Assembly (NCBI RefSeq): GCF_029887935.1
Contig: NZ_JARXRO010000010.1
Span: 62,291-126,290 of the forward strand
DNA from: Luteimonas kalidii
Lineage (GTDB): Bacteria > Pseudomonadota > Gammaproteobacteria > Xanthomonadales > Xanthomonadaceae
DNA length: 64,000 nucleotides
Direction: 5' to 3'
This document shows, piece after piece, positions 29,345-40,334 of this stretch. The notes beneath the pieces are model-generated. The model was not told the origin of the DNA, made no database searches, and saw only the letters and a program-made list of their open reading frames with translations. The translations under genes were made by a program, and so were the position numbers. The stretch's first letter is position 1, and every line of letters starts with the position of its first letter.

Positions 29345-31321
29345 CTACAGGTTCGACTCCAGCACCGTCACCTTCATCTGCTGGCGCAGCGCACGCAGCA
29401 GCGTGTCCGCGTCCTCGCGACCGGTCAGCGCCGCCATCTGCTGGCGGAACATGTCGCGCTCGGCCTCCTCGGCTTCCGACGCGTCGCCCGGTGTGACCTT
29501 CTGCACCGCGAACACCGCCACGCTGCCGTCGTCCAGCGCCACCTTGCCGGGCGACACCTCGCCTTCGGCCGGAACCGGCGCCTCGAAATACGCTTCCGCA
29601 GCCGTCGCATCGGGTACCGGGGCCCCACGCGGCACGCCCTGCACGTCGCGCACCTGCAGCGAGCGCGCGTCGGCCAGCGCCTGCAGCGTCTCGCCTCCGG
29701 CGATCTTCCCGACCATCGCATCGGCATCGGCTTCCACGGCCTTGCGCGCGCGGTCGGCACGGACCGCGGCGACCACCTGTTCGCGCGCCTCGCCGACGCT
29801 CAGCGCACGCGCCGGCTCGTGCCGGGTCACGCGGATCACGACGCTACGGTCCGGGTCGATCTCGATCGGGTCGCTGACCGTGCCGTCCTGGATCAGGCTC
29901 TCGGAGAATGCGGCGCGCTGCACGGCCGGCAGCGCCACCACGCCTTCGCCTTCGCCGCGCGCGATCGGCCCGGCGGTGCGGACCTCCAGCCTGGCCTGCG
30001 CGGCCGCCGCCGCCAGTTCGGTGGGGTTGCGGTAGACCTGGTCGACGAAGGCGCCCACCAGATCGTTGAACGCGCGCTCGCGCTCGGCCTGCGCGGCTTC
30101 CGTCGCCAGGGTCTCGCGTACCTCTTCGAACGGCACCTGCTGGCCGCTGCGCACCTCGCGCACCTGGATCACATGCCAGCCGAACGGGCTGCGCACGGGG
30201 TCGGAAATGCTGCCTGTCTCGGCGGCGAAGACCGCTTCCTCGAACGGCTCGACCATGCTGCCGTCCTGCCGGATCCAGCCGAGGTCGCCGCCGTTCGCAG
30301 CCGAACCCGGATCGCCCGGGTTGGCGCGGGCCAGCGCGGCGAAGTCCGCGCCCGCCTCGCGCGCCTGCGCGGCCAGCGCGGCGGCCTTCTCGCGCGCCTG
30401 CGACTGCGCGGCCTCGTCGGCGCCTTCCTCGAGCGGCACCAGGATGTGCGACACCAGCCGCTGTTCGGGTTCCACGAAGCGGGCCTTCTCCTGCTCGTAA
30501 CGCTGGCGCAGGGTGGCCTCGTCGGGCGCGGGGACCGCCGGCAGCGCACTGGCGTCGATCTCGACGTATTCCAGCGTCACCCGCTCCGGCGCGCGATACT
30601 CGCCGCGGTGCGCGTCGTACCAGGCCTGGATGTCCTGCGCGCTGACCGCCCCCGTATCCGGCGTCGGCGCCGGCAGCACCACGAACGATACGTCGCGCCG
30701 CTCGCCGAGCAGTCGCATCATGCGTTCGGTCTCGCTGGGCGTGGTGAACGCCGAGCGCGCGACCTGGCCGGCGAGCAGCGAGGCCTGCAGGTCGTCGCGC
30801 ACCATTTCCTGGAATCCCTGCGGCGTGTAGCCCTGCGACTGCAGCGTCAGCAGGTAGCGCTGCTGGTCGAATTCGCCATCGACCTGGAAGGCCGGAATGC
30901 CGTTGATCGCCTCGCGCACGCGGGTATCGCCGACCACCATGCCGTCGCGCTGCGCCGCCAGCTGCATGACCCGGCGGTCCACCAGTGCCTCGAGCACCTC
31001 GCGCTTGGCTTCGGGCGATTCGAACGCGCGCGCGTCGAACTGCTCGCCTTCCACCTGGCGGCGCCGCTGGCGCTCGTTCTCGAACGCCTCGCGGAATTCC
31101 TCCGGCGTGACCTCCACGGACTCCCAGGCGAACTTGCGCACCAGCCACCAGTCCGGTGCGGAACGCCACCAGGACGGCTGTACCTCGACCTTGGCCGCGT
31201 AGTTGGATCCGCTCTGGAACAGATACTGCTCCATGCCGAAGAAGGCGAACGGAATGGCGAGGAGCGCGACGATGACGATCGCGATCCAGCCGGACATCTT
31301 TTCTCGCAGGGTCTGCAGCAT
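29345..31321 (-). CDS. ppiD: Peptidyl-prolyl isomerase D, membrane-anchored periplasmic chaperone
   Basis: Periplasmic folding factor near the Sec translocon. 658 residues: a short cytoplasmic start, one transmembrane helix (about 11-30, WIAIVIVALLAIPFAFFG), a SurA_N-like chaperone domain, a parvulin domain (from LVSHILVPLEEG to WHVIQVREV), then a C-terminal extension with a second rotamase-like region. Residues expected of active parvulins are partly kept (GGDLGWI, FGWHVI), so activity is uncertain, as in E. coli PpiD. It sits downstream of hupB and two tRNAs, the usual lon-hup-ppiD order. Confidence 0.95.
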   Translation of the reverse strand: MLQTLREKMSGWIAIVIVALLAIPFAFFGMEQYLFQSGSNYAAKVEVQPSWWRSAPDWWLVRKFAWESVEVTPEEFREAFENERQRRRQVEGEQFDARAFESPEAKREVLEALVDRRVMQLAAQRDGMVVGDTRVREAINGIPAFQVDGEFDQQRYLLTLQSQGYTPQGFQEMVRDDLQASLLAGQVARSAFTTPSETERMMRLLGERRDVSFVVLPAPTPDTGAVSAQDIQAWYDAHRGEYRAPERVTLEYVEIDASALPAVPAPDEATLRQRYEQEKARFVEPEQRLVSHILVPLEEGADEAAQSQAREKAAALAAQAREAGADFAALARANPGDPGSAANGGDLGWIRQDGSMVEPFEEAVFAAETGSISDPVRSPFGWHVIQVREVRSGQQVPFEEVRETLATEAAQAERERAFNDLVGAFVDQVYRNPTELAAAAAQARLEVRTAGPIARGEGEGVVALPAVQRAAFSESLIQDGTVSDPIEIDPDRSVVIRVTRHEPARALSVGEAREQVVAAVRADRARKAVEADADAMVGKIAGGETLQALADARSLQVRDVQGVPRGAPVPDATAAEAYFEAPVPAEGEVSPGKVALDDGSVAVFAVQKVTPGDASEAEEAERDMFRQQMAALTGREDADTLLRALRQQMKVTVLESNL

Positions 31322-31492
31322 GGGCGAGGCGGCTGTGGGACGTAGCCGTACAGTTTAACCGCATGGCGCCGGACCGGCGCGGGCGCAATGCCCGCGCGCC
31401 CGCTGCGCGTATACCGCGCGTCCCCAGGCCCGACGCGCGACACCCGGATCCTGCACCCGCATCGATCGGCAGGGACAACGACGACACACACG

Positions 31493-31520
31493 AAAAGGCC
31501 CCGCATCGCTGCAGGGCCTT
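31493..31520 (-). terminator. Terminator of the tRNA-Val/tRNA-Asp transcript
   Basis: On the minus strand, an 11-bp stem AAGGCCCTGCA/TGCGGGGCCTT closed by a GCGA tetraloop, ending in a T-run (31493-31496). It begins 12 bp after the end of tRNA-Asp. Confidence 0.88.
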
Positions 31521-31531
31521 CCGTTATCCAA

Positions 31532-31608
31532 TGGCGGAGCGGACGGGACTCGAACCCGCGACCTCCGGCGTGACAGGCCAGCATTCTAACCAGCTGAACT
31601 ACCGCTCC
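31532..31608 (-). tRNA. tRNA-Asp (GUC)
   Basis: 77 nt cloverleaf beginning GGAGCGGTAGTTCAG; anticodon loop CTGTCAC with anticodon GTC; T-loop GGTTCGAGTCC; encoded CCA. Follows tRNA-Val on the same strand. Confidence 0.97.
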
Positions 31609-31647
31609 GCGCCTTGAAACCTGTGTGCGGTTCCAGCGCCCCCCTGA

Positions 31648-31722
31648 TGGTGGGTGCTGAGGGTTTCGAACCCCCGACCCTCTCCGTGTAAAGGAGACGC
31701 TCTACCGCTGAGCTAAGCACCC
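31648..31722 (-). tRNA. tRNA-Val (UAC)
   Basis: 75 nt cloverleaf beginning GGGTGCTTAGCTCAG; anticodon loop TTTACAC with anticodon TAC; T-loop GGTTCGAAACC; encoded CCA. Between hupB and tRNA-Asp, probably one transcript. Confidence 0.97.
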
Positions 31723-31743
31723 GTAAGGGAACTCAGGAGCCGG

Positions 31744-32022
31744 TCAGTTTACAGCATCCTTCAGCGCCTTGCCAGCCTTGAACACCGGGTTGTTGGACGC
31801 CGGGATCTGCAGGGGCTCCTTGGTGCGCGGATTCAGGCCGGTCCGCGCAGCGCGCGCCTTGACCGAGAAGGAACCGAAGCCGACCAGGTTGACGGCATCG
31901 CCGCGCTTGAGGGCGGCGGTCACGGCGTCGATCATCGCGTCGAGCGCGCGGCCTGCGTCGGCCTTGGACAGCCCCGCCTTGTCGGCGACCTGGTCGATCA
32001 ATTCACTCTTGTTCACTGGCAT
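31744..32022 (-). CDS. hupB: DNA-binding protein HU
   Basis: Nucleoid protein that bends DNA as a dimer. 92 residues with the conserved [20 protein letters not shown] beta-arm region (Pro in RTGLNPRT intercalates into DNA) and an N-terminal [10 protein letters not shown] helix. GGAG lies seven bases before the ATG at 32022. It is downstream of lon, 219 bp away, in the common lon-hup arrangement. Confidence 0.97.
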   Translation of the reverse strand: MPVNKSELIDQVADKAGLSKADAGRALDAMIDAVTAALKRGDAVNLVGFGSFSVKARAARTGLNPRTKEPLQIPASNNPVFKAGKALKDAVN

Positions 32023-32241
32023 TTGGACACTCCGTGTGCGGACGCGCGGCCCGCTTGCTGGGAGACCGGACCTGTTCACGGGGAATCCCGCGACGCCGTC
32101 CGGCCTGAGGATGAATGCACGAATCCGCGGCATTTTACGCGGAGCGGACGCCGAATACGACCTCGAAACGCTGAAACACGCGGTAACCGGACGCGTCCGG
32201 CCGATCGGGATTGCGTTTCGTGATATTTCCGTGAAGCCGGA

Positions 32242-34692
<2,451 letters not shown>

Positions 34693-34752
34693 TGCAGGGG
34701 TCCAGGGCAGCGGGTGGGCGCCGCACCACAGGGTGCGTGCCGGATGGGTCCG

Positions 34753-34781
34753 TTATGGGGCCCCGCGCCGGACGATGCAAG
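34753..34781 (-). promoter_or_regulatory. Sigma-32-type heat-shock promoter of lon
   Basis: Minus strand: -35-like CTTGCA at 34776-34781 and -10-like CCCCATAA at 34753-34760, separated by 15 bp. The consensus is CTTGAAA and CCCCATNT with 11-16 bp. The position suits initiation about 50 bp before the lon ATG at 34692. lon is a classical heat-shock gene. Confidence 0.7.
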
Positions 34782-34849
34782 CGCCGGGCCACGAACGCAG
34801 CTTTCCGCCGCCGGACGGCAGCGGGACGAGGTTCAGACGGAGGTGCCAC

Positions 34850-34869
34850 CGGCGCCCGGACGGGCGCCG
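34850..34869 (-). terminator. GC hairpin after clpX, possible terminator or attenuator
   Basis: 8-bp perfect stem (CGGCGCCC/GGGCGCCG) with a 4-nt loop, starting three bases after the clpX stop. There is no T-tract, so it may slow rather than end transcription between clpX and the lon heat-shock promoter. Confidence 0.45.
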
Positions 34870-34872
34870 TGA

Positions 34873-36159
34873 TCACTCGGCGGAGGCGACCTTGGGCGCG
34901 GGCGCCGGGGTCTGGTAGATGAGGTACGGATCGGACTTGTGCTCGATCACCGACTCGTCCACCACCACCTTGCTCACGTTCTCGAGCGAGGGCAGCTCGT
35001 ACATCGTATCGAGCAGGACCGATTCCACGATCGTGCGCAAACCGCGCGCGCCGGTCTTGCGCTTGATCGCCTTCTTGGCGATCGCGCTCAGCGCGTCCGG
35101 GCGGAACTCGAGTTCGACGCCTTCCATCTCGAACAGCTTGCGGAACTGCTTGCTGATCGCGTTCTTCGGTTCGGTCAGGATCTTGATCAACGCCGCTTCG
35201 TCCAGTTCCTCGAGCGTGGCGACCACCGGCAGGCGGCCGACGAACTCGGGAATCAGTCCGAACTTGATCAGGTCCTCGGGCTCGACCTGGGCCAGCACCT
35301 TGCCGGTTTCGGTCTTGCGCTCGGAACTCTTGAGCTTGGCGCCGAAACCGATGCCGCTGGAGTCGGTGCTGCGCTGCTGGATGATCTTGTCCAGCCCGGC
35401 GAAGGCGCCGCCGACGATGAACAGGATGTTGCGCGTCTCCACCTGCAGGAATTCCTGCTGCGGATGCTTGCGCCCGCCCTGCGGCGGCACGCTCGCGGTG
35501 GTGCCCTCGATCAGCTTGAGCAGCGCCTGCTGCACGCCTTCGCCGGACACGTCGCGGGTGATCGAAGGGTTCTCGCTCTTGCGCGAGATCTTGTCGATCT
35601 CGTCGATGTAGACGATGCCCTGCTGCGCCTTCTCGACGTCGTAGTCGCACTTCTGCAGGAGCTTCTGGATGATGTTCTCGACGTCCTCGCCCACGTAGCC
35701 GGCTTCGGTCAGCGTGGTGGCGTCGGCGATCGTGAACGGCACGTTGAGCAGGCGCGCCAGCGTCTCGGCCAGCAGTGTCTTGCCCGAACCGGTCGGGCCG
35801 ACCAGCAGGATGTTCGACTTCGCCAGCTCGACGTCATCGTTCTTGCTGCGGCTCTCGATGCGCTTGTAGTGGTTGTAGACCGCCACGGCGAGCGTGCGCT
35901 TGGCGCGGTTCTGGCCGATGACGTACTGGTCCAGCACCTCGAGGATTTCGCGCGGCTTGGGCAGCGAGCTGCGCGCGGACTGCGCCTTCTCCTCGAGCTC
36001 CTCGCGGATGATGTCGTTGCACAGCTCGACGCACTCGTCGCAGATGTACACGCTCGGGCCCGCAATCAGCTTGCGGACCTCGTGCTGGCTCTTCCCGCAG
36101 AACGAGCAATAGAGGATCTTGCTGCTGTCGCCGGAACGGCCTTGACGGTCTTCGCTCAT
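34873..36159 (-). CDS. clpX: ClpX, ATPase specificity subunit of ClpXP
   Basis: AAA+ unfoldase that feeds tagged proteins to ClpP. 428 residues: N-terminal zinc-binding domain with four Cys (YCSFCGKSQ and CDECVELC, about 17-42), Walker A GPTGSGKT, Walker [10 protein letters not shown], an IGF-type ClpP-docking loop (GIGFGA) and a C-terminal AAA lid. The ATG at 36159 ([10 protein letters not shown]) fits the family; an in-frame ATG at 36204 would add 15 odd residues. It lies 105 bp after clpP. Confidence 0.98.
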   Translation of the reverse strand: MSEDRQGRSGDSSKILYCSFCGKSQHEVRKLIAGPSVYICDECVELCNDIIREELEEKAQSARSSLPKPREILEVLDQYVIGQNRAKRTLAVAVYNHYKRIESRSKNDDVELAKSNILLVGPTGSGKTLLAETLARLLNVPFTIADATTLTEAGYVGEDVENIIQKLLQKCDYDVEKAQQGIVYIDEIDKISRKSENPSITRDVSGEGVQQALLKLIEGTTASVPPQGGRKHPQQEFLQVETRNILFIVGGAFAGLDKIIQQRSTDSSGIGFGAKLKSSERKTETGKVLAQVEPEDLIKFGLIPEFVGRLPVVATLEELDEAALIKILTEPKNAISKQFRKLFEMEGVELEFRPDALSAIAKKAIKRKTGARGLRTIVESVLLDTMYELPSLENVSKVVVDESVIEHKSDPYLIYQTPAPAPKVASAE

Positions 36160-36264
36160 GCCTGGATCTGTCTTGCTGCTGCGGTCACGGTTCGAGAATA
36201 GCACAGCGCCCGGCGGCGCAAACCCTGCCCCACCGGAACGCCATTTCCTTTTTTAATCAACTGC

Positions 36265-36894
36265 TTAGGCCGGCTGGATGGACTCTTCCGGACGCCGCTC
36301 CAGCACCTGGTCGACCAACCCGTATTCGCGGGCGGCCTCGGCGCTCTTGAAGTTGTCGCGTTCGGTGTCGGTGGCGATGGTCTCGATCGACTGGCCGGTG
36401 TGGCGGGCCAGGATCTCGTTGAGCCGCTGCTTCATCGACAGGATCTCGCGGGCGTGGATGTCGATGTCGGTCGCCTGACCCTGGAAGCCACCCAAGGGCT
36501 GGTGGATCATCACCCGCGAATTCGGCAGCGCATAGCGCTTGCCGGCCGCGCCGGAGGCGAGCAACAGCGCGCCCATGCTGGCGGCCTGGCCGACGCAGAT
36601 CGTGCTCACGTCGGGCTTGATGAACTGCATCGTGTCGTAGATCGCCATGCCGGCGGTGACGATGCCGCCGGGCGAGTTGACGTAAAGGTTGATGTCCTTC
36701 TCGGGGTTCTCGGCCTCGAGGAACAGCAGCTGCGCGACGATGACGTTGGCCATGTAGTCGTCGATCGGCCCGACCAGGAAGATCACCCGCTCCTTCAGCA
36801 GCCGCGAGTAGATGTCGTAGGCGCGCTCGCCGCGGCTGGTCTGTTCGACCACCATCGGGACGAGATTGAGGGCCTTGGTGTCGTAGCTGCTCAT
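36265..36894 (-). CDS. clpP: ClpP, proteolytic subunit of Clp proteases
   Basis: Serine peptidase forming the tetradecameric barrel with ClpX (or ClpA). 209 residues, including a short propeptide. Catalytic Ser in GQAASMGA, His in MIHQPLGG and Asp in TDTERDN; oligomerisation region and NSPGG oxyanion-side motif present. It follows tig by 79 bp that contains a strong hairpin. Confidence 0.98.
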   Translation of the reverse strand: MSSYDTKALNLVPMVVEQTSRGERAYDIYSRLLKERVIFLVGPIDDYMANVIVAQLLFLEAENPEKDINLYVNSPGGIVTAGMAIYDTMQFIKPDVSTICVGQAASMGALLLASGAAGKRYALPNSRVMIHQPLGGFQGQATDIDIHAREILSMKQRLNEILARHTGQSIETIATDTERDNFKSAEAAREYGLVDQVLERRPEESIQPA

Positions 36895-36940
36895 GGGGTC
36901 GTGGTTCCTGCTCTCGTGACGCGGGTTGGACGCCTTGCCG

Positions 36941-36974
36941 GGCGGGTGGTTCCCGGCGCGGGCCGGGACCCGCC
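36941..36974 (-). terminator. Nested hairpin between tig and clpP
   Basis: GGCGGGT/ACCCGCC outer stem enclosing a CCCGGC/GCCGGG inner stem, starting at the tig stop codon. No T-tract. Could be a leaky terminator, a 3-prime stabiliser or a processing site that sets different tig and clpP levels. Confidence 0.5.
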
Positions 36975-38278
36975 TACGGGGCGATGGCTTCCTGGAAGCT
37001 GAGCTGCTGCTCGGTATGCTGGGCGCGTTCGGCGATCCAGTCGATCACCTGCTCCTCCATCACCCGGTTCTGCAGGCCAGACATCAGCTGGGGGTCGTTG
37101 CGGTACAAGTCAATGACCTGCTGCGGTTCCTCGTACGTCGAGGCGATCAGCCGCAGGTGCTCGTTCAGGCGCTTGGGGTCCAGGCGCAGCTCGTTGCGCC
37201 GGGCGACCTCGCCCACGAGCAGCCCGACCAGCACGCGCTTGCGCGCCGCGTCCATGAAATTCAGGTGCGCGTCGGCCGGGACCTCGCCCGGGTTGCGGCC
37301 GGCGCGACGGGCCTGCTCGACCTGCTGCGACAGCATCCCGCGCGCCTCGGCCTCGACCAGCTTCGGCGGAAGCTCGACGTGCGAATAGACGGCCACCAGC
37401 TGCTCGCCGACCTCGCGCCGCAGGCGGTTCATCAACGCGCCCTTGAGCTCGCGCTCGAGGTTGGTGCGGATATCGGCGCGGAACTGGTCCATCTCCCCGC
37501 TCTTGACGCCGAAGCTGCGGATGAACGCGGCATCGACCTCCGGCAGCTGCTGCTCCGAGACCTGCTCGGCCTTCAGGTGCACCTGCGCCGTCTTGCCCGC
37601 CAGGGCCGCCACCCGCCAGTCCGCGGGGAACGTGACCTCGACCGTAGTCTCGCCACCTGCCTCGATGCCGACCAGCGCATCCTCGATGTCCTTGAACATC
37701 CCACCCGAGCCGATCACGGTCGCGCCGCGCTCGACGCCCTCGGCAGGCAGGCGCTGGTCCCCGATCTGCGACCAGGTCTCCACGTCCACCGCATCGCCGG
37801 CCTGCGCAGGCCGCGTGACCGCGCTCCAGCTGCGCCGCTGCTGGCGCAGGTTCTCGATCATGCGGTCGATGTCCTCCTCGGTCACCTCGGAGGCATGGCG
37901 CACCACGCTGAGGCTGGAGACGTCGATCTCGCCGAAGTCCGGCACCACCTCGAAGGTGGCCACATAGGCCAGTTCGCCCTCGTCCTTCTGCTCGCTCGGC
38001 TCGATCCTGGGCTGTCCGGCCAGGCGCAGCTCGTTGCTGCGCACGGCCTCGTCGAAACCCTCGCGCAGCAGGCCGTCGAGCACCTCGGCGCGCACCTGCT
38101 GGCCGTAGCGTTGCTCGATCACCTTCGTCGGTACCTTGCCGGGGCGGAACCCCTTGATGCGGGCCGTGCGCGCGATCTCGCGCAGGCGTCCGCCGACCTG
38201 GGTTTCGAGCCGTTCCGAGGGCAGGCGGAACGTCAGGCGGCGCTCGAGGCTGCCAAGGGATTCGACCGACACTTGCAT
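36974..38278 (-). CDS. tig: Trigger factor
   Basis: Ribosome-bound chaperone and prolyl isomerase. 434 residues: ribosome-binding N-domain with the signature-like GFRPGKVP (about 43-50), a central FKBP-like domain (GDAVDVETW to VTFPADW) and a C-terminal helical cradle ([14 protein letters not shown]). GGAG lies about ten bases before the ATG at 38278. First of the tig-clpP-clpX block. The FKBP region lacks some of the usual aromatic residues, so isomerase activity may be low. Confidence 0.97.
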   Translation of the reverse strand: MQVSVESLGSLERRLTFRLPSERLETQVGGRLREIARTARIKGFRPGKVPTKVIEQRYGQQVRAEVLDGLLREGFDEAVRSNELRLAGQPRIEPSEQKDEGELAYVATFEVVPDFGEIDVSSLSVVRHASEVTEEDIDRMIENLRQQRRSWSAVTRPAQAGDAVDVETWSQIGDQRLPAEGVERGATVIGSGGMFKDIEDALVGIEAGGETTVEVTFPADWRVAALAGKTAQVHLKAEQVSEQQLPEVDAAFIRSFGVKSGEMDQFRADIRTNLERELKGALMNRLRREVGEQLVAVYSHVELPPKLVEAEARGMLSQQVEQARRAGRNPGEVPADAHLNFMDAARKRVLVGLLVGEVARRNELRLDPKRLNEHLRLIASTYEEPQQVIDLYRNDPQLMSGLQNRVMEEQVIDWIAERAQHTEQQLSFQEAIAP

Positions 38279-38968
38279 TTGACTTCGACTCCTGCCGCCC
38301 GGCGCGGGCCGCGGCTTGTGATTCCGGATGGTGGGCCGGGCGCGTCCCATGGCCTGCGACCGCAGGCCGGGCGCGGCCGGCGGAACGGGATATTTTGGCC
38401 GAATCGCGGGCGCGGCACCAGAGCGCGGAGCCGGAAGGGGTCTGCGGCGTCGCCCGGGGGACCGTCATCCGGACTCTGGCCGGCGCCAAGGCGGCGTCCG
38501 GAACCACGCAGAGCCTTCCGATGGGCAGTCGTTGAGGCTGCTGCACCCGGTTGCTGCCCAAGGCGCGCCGCCGGGCCTGAGGCGAAGGTGGGCCGGGGAA
38601 CGGCAACGAGCGTCATCGCGACCAGCCGCCTCGCTGCCGTCATCGACCGGCCGATGTCAGGGTGGGCTGCAAGCCAGCTTGTGTCGTCCGTTCACGCGCC
38701 GCCGGTCGCCGATGCCCGCCGCGCCGCCCCGGCCTCCGCCTGCGCGCGGCCTCGCCTGTGCGCTGCCCCCGGGGCCGCGCGCCTGAACACCGACAGGCGG
38801 GGCAGCGAGGCAGGGCCGCGGCTGGCGAACGCCAAGCAAAAGGTGGTGCATTGGCCAGCGCGCGGGCGGCTCGCTCGGGCCGGCAGGCTCCCGGTACGGG
38901 AGGGGCCGGACGTCCTGCACTCGCCAACGCTCGCGAGTTGGTCACGCCCCTGAACTGATTGGGAGGGT
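38279..38968. other. 690 bp without a recognisable gene between tig and tRNA-Leu
   Basis: No reading frame gives a plausible protein; the open frames are Arg/Pro/Gly-rich. The part next to tig (38279-38420) has an AT-rich patch (GGATATTTTGG near 38388-38398) that probably belongs to the tig promoter. The part next to tRNA-Leu has no clear terminator; a short CCAAC/GTTGG hairpin lies near 38922-38942. The middle holds nothing I can name. An uncharacterised small RNA cannot be excluded. Confidence 0.5.
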
Positions 38969-39053
<85 letters not shown>

Positions 39054-39113
39054 GCGCCGCAATCTTAGCGCCGGGACGCGGCAACGCGGCCGTGCCTGCG
39101 GGCACGCGCAATC

Positions 39114-39138
39114 GAAAACGCCCGGCCGAAGCCGGGCG
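39114..39138 (-). terminator. Last terminator of the tRNA-Lys repeat array
   Basis: Minus strand: CGCCCGGC-TTCG-GCCGGGCG, an 8-bp stem with a UUCG tetraloop, followed by TTTT (39115-39118). This is the only copy in the array with a good T-run, and it sits between the repeats and tRNA-Leu. Confidence 0.88.
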
Positions 39139-39694
39139 TCTCGTCGAACTGGTGGCCGTCAAGGGTGAGCCCGGGCCGCCTGCGAACCAGCGGTTCGCGC
39201 CCGGGCGAACGCCACGCGCGCTGCGCGTGGCCGGAGCTGCGCAGCAGGCGAACCAGAGGTTCGAATCCGGCGACGGCTGGCCCCGAAACGAGAACGCCCG
39301 GCCGAAGCCGGGCGTCCCGTCGAACTGGTGGACCGTCAAGGGTGAGCCCGGGCCGCCTGCGAACCAGCGGTTCGCGCCCGGGCGAACGCCACGCGCGCTG
39401 CGCGTGGCCGGAGCTGCGCAGCAGGCGAACCAGAGGTTCGAATCCGGCGACGGCTGGCCCCGAAACGAGACCGCCCGGCCGAAGCCGGGCGTCCCGTCGA
39501 ACTGGTGGGCCGTCAAGGGTGAGCCCGGGCCGCCTGCGAACCAGCGGTTCGCACCCGGGCGAACGCCACGCGCGCTGCGCGTGGCCGGACCTGCGCAGCA
39601 GGCGAACCGGAGGTTCGAATCCGGTGACGGCTGGCCCGAAACGAGAACGCCCGGCCGAAGCCGGGCGTCTCGTCGAACTGGTGGGCCGTCAAGG
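39119..39694 (-). repeat. Tandem 176-177 bp repeats carrying the tRNA-Lys 3-prime end
   Basis: Three full units (39119-39294, 39295-39471, 39472-39647) and the start of a fourth that merges into tRNA-Lys. Each has the hairpin CGCCCGGC/GCCGGGCG with a four-base loop, then GTCGAACTGGTGGGCCGTCAAGG, whose last 16 bases are the 3-prime end of the tRNA-Lys gene, CCA included. About 135 bp follow, with further hairpins (GCGAACC/GGTTCGC; CGAACC/GGTTCG). The 16-mers start at 39150, 39326, 39503 and 39679 (the gene itself). The copy next to the gene is identical, the next has one mismatch and the farthest lacks one G, as expected if duplication spread from the tRNA end. Confidence 0.92.
39648..39667 (-). 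terminator. tRNA-Lys-proximal terminator hairpin
   Basis: Same UUCG-capped 8-bp stem as in the repeats, eleven bases beyond the encoded CCA of tRNA-Lys. It is followed by TTCTC rather than a pure T-run, so readthrough into the repeat array is likely. Further copies lie at 39472-39491 and 39295-39314. Confidence 0.7.
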
Positions 39695-39754
39695 ATTCGA
39701 ACCTTGGACCTATTGATTAAGAGTCAACTGCTCTACCAACTGAGCTAACGGCCC
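39679..39754 (-). tRNA. tRNA-Lys (CUU)
   Basis: 76 nt beginning GGGCCGTTAGCTCAG; anticodon loop CTCTTAA with anticodon CTT; T-loop GGTTCGAATCC; encoded CCA. Its last 16 nt recur in the downstream repeat array. Confidence 0.97.
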
Positions 39755-39828
39755 GCAAAACGGGCGCACATTGTAACAAACGTACGCGTTCCGGCAAGCA
39801 CCCGAGGGAACCGGCCGGAGGGATGGAA

Positions 39829-39905
39829 TGGGGTGGCTGAGGGGACTCGAACCCCCGACATCTGGAATCACAATCCAGGACTCTAACCAACTGAGCTACA
39901 GCCAC
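39829..39905 (-). tRNA. tRNA-His (GUG)
   Basis: 77 nt beginning GTGGCTGTAGCTCAG; anticodon loop ATTGTGA with anticodon GTG; discriminator C followed by CCA, the tRNA-His hallmark that pairs with the added G-1. Confidence 0.97.
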
Positions 39906-39970
39906 CACAGGAACTGCACAGGATACCCGAGTCCGGACCCCTGCCCCGCATGCCGACCGCGCGAAACGGC

Positions 39971-40047
39971 TGGCGCGCCCGGCAGGACTCGAACCTGCAA
40001 CCACCGGCTTAGAAGGCCGGTGCTCTATCCGGTTGAGCTACGGGCGC
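39971..40047 (-). tRNA. tRNA-Arg (UCU)
   Basis: 77 nt beginning GCGCCCGTAGCTCAA; anticodon loop CTTCTAA with anticodon TCT; T-loop GGTTCGAGTCC; encoded CCA. Confidence 0.97.
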
Positions 40048-40082
40048 CTGCGCGCATGATAGCCGTCCCGGACGGGACACGA

Positions 40083-40159
40083 TGGTCGGGGTAGAGGGAT
40101 TCGAACCCCCGACATCCTGCTCCCAAAGCAGGCGCGCTACCAGACTGCGCTATACCCCG
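40083..40159 (-). tRNA. tRNA-Pro (UGG)
   Basis: 77 nt beginning CGGGGTATAGCGCAG; anticodon loop TTTGGGA with anticodon TGG; T-loop GGTTCGAATCC; encoded CCA. First of the Pro-Arg-His-Lys-Leu series. Confidence 0.97.
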
Positions 40160-40334
40160 GCCGGTGACGAGCGGTCGATCCGAACCCGCGCCGGCCCTGG
40201 GGTCCGGCGGGGTGGGCCATTGTCCGGAGGGGGTCGATCGGTGTCAACGCGCGCCACCGCCCGCCGTCCGGCGCGCCGGAGCATTCACGCGGTGTATCCT
40301 TCAGTCCGGCTCCAACTTCCAGGTGCAGGCACCC

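Noticed and set aside
29201-31345. Long plus-strand frame opposite ppiD, rich in His, Arg and Leu
   Set aside because: Mirror frame of ppiD with no recognisable domain; same explanation applies to the frames opposite lon, ppk and mfd.
32189-32202. Palindrome CCGGACGCGTCCGG downstream of lon as a binding site
   Set aside because: A GC palindrome of this length is common by chance in this composition and no second copy was seen.
39254-39275. T-arm-like GGTTCGAATCC inside the repeat units as extra tRNA genes
   Set aside because: The flanking stems do not pair as a T-arm and no D-arm, anticodon arm or acceptor stem can be drawn. Better read as part of a CGAACC/GGTTCG hairpin.
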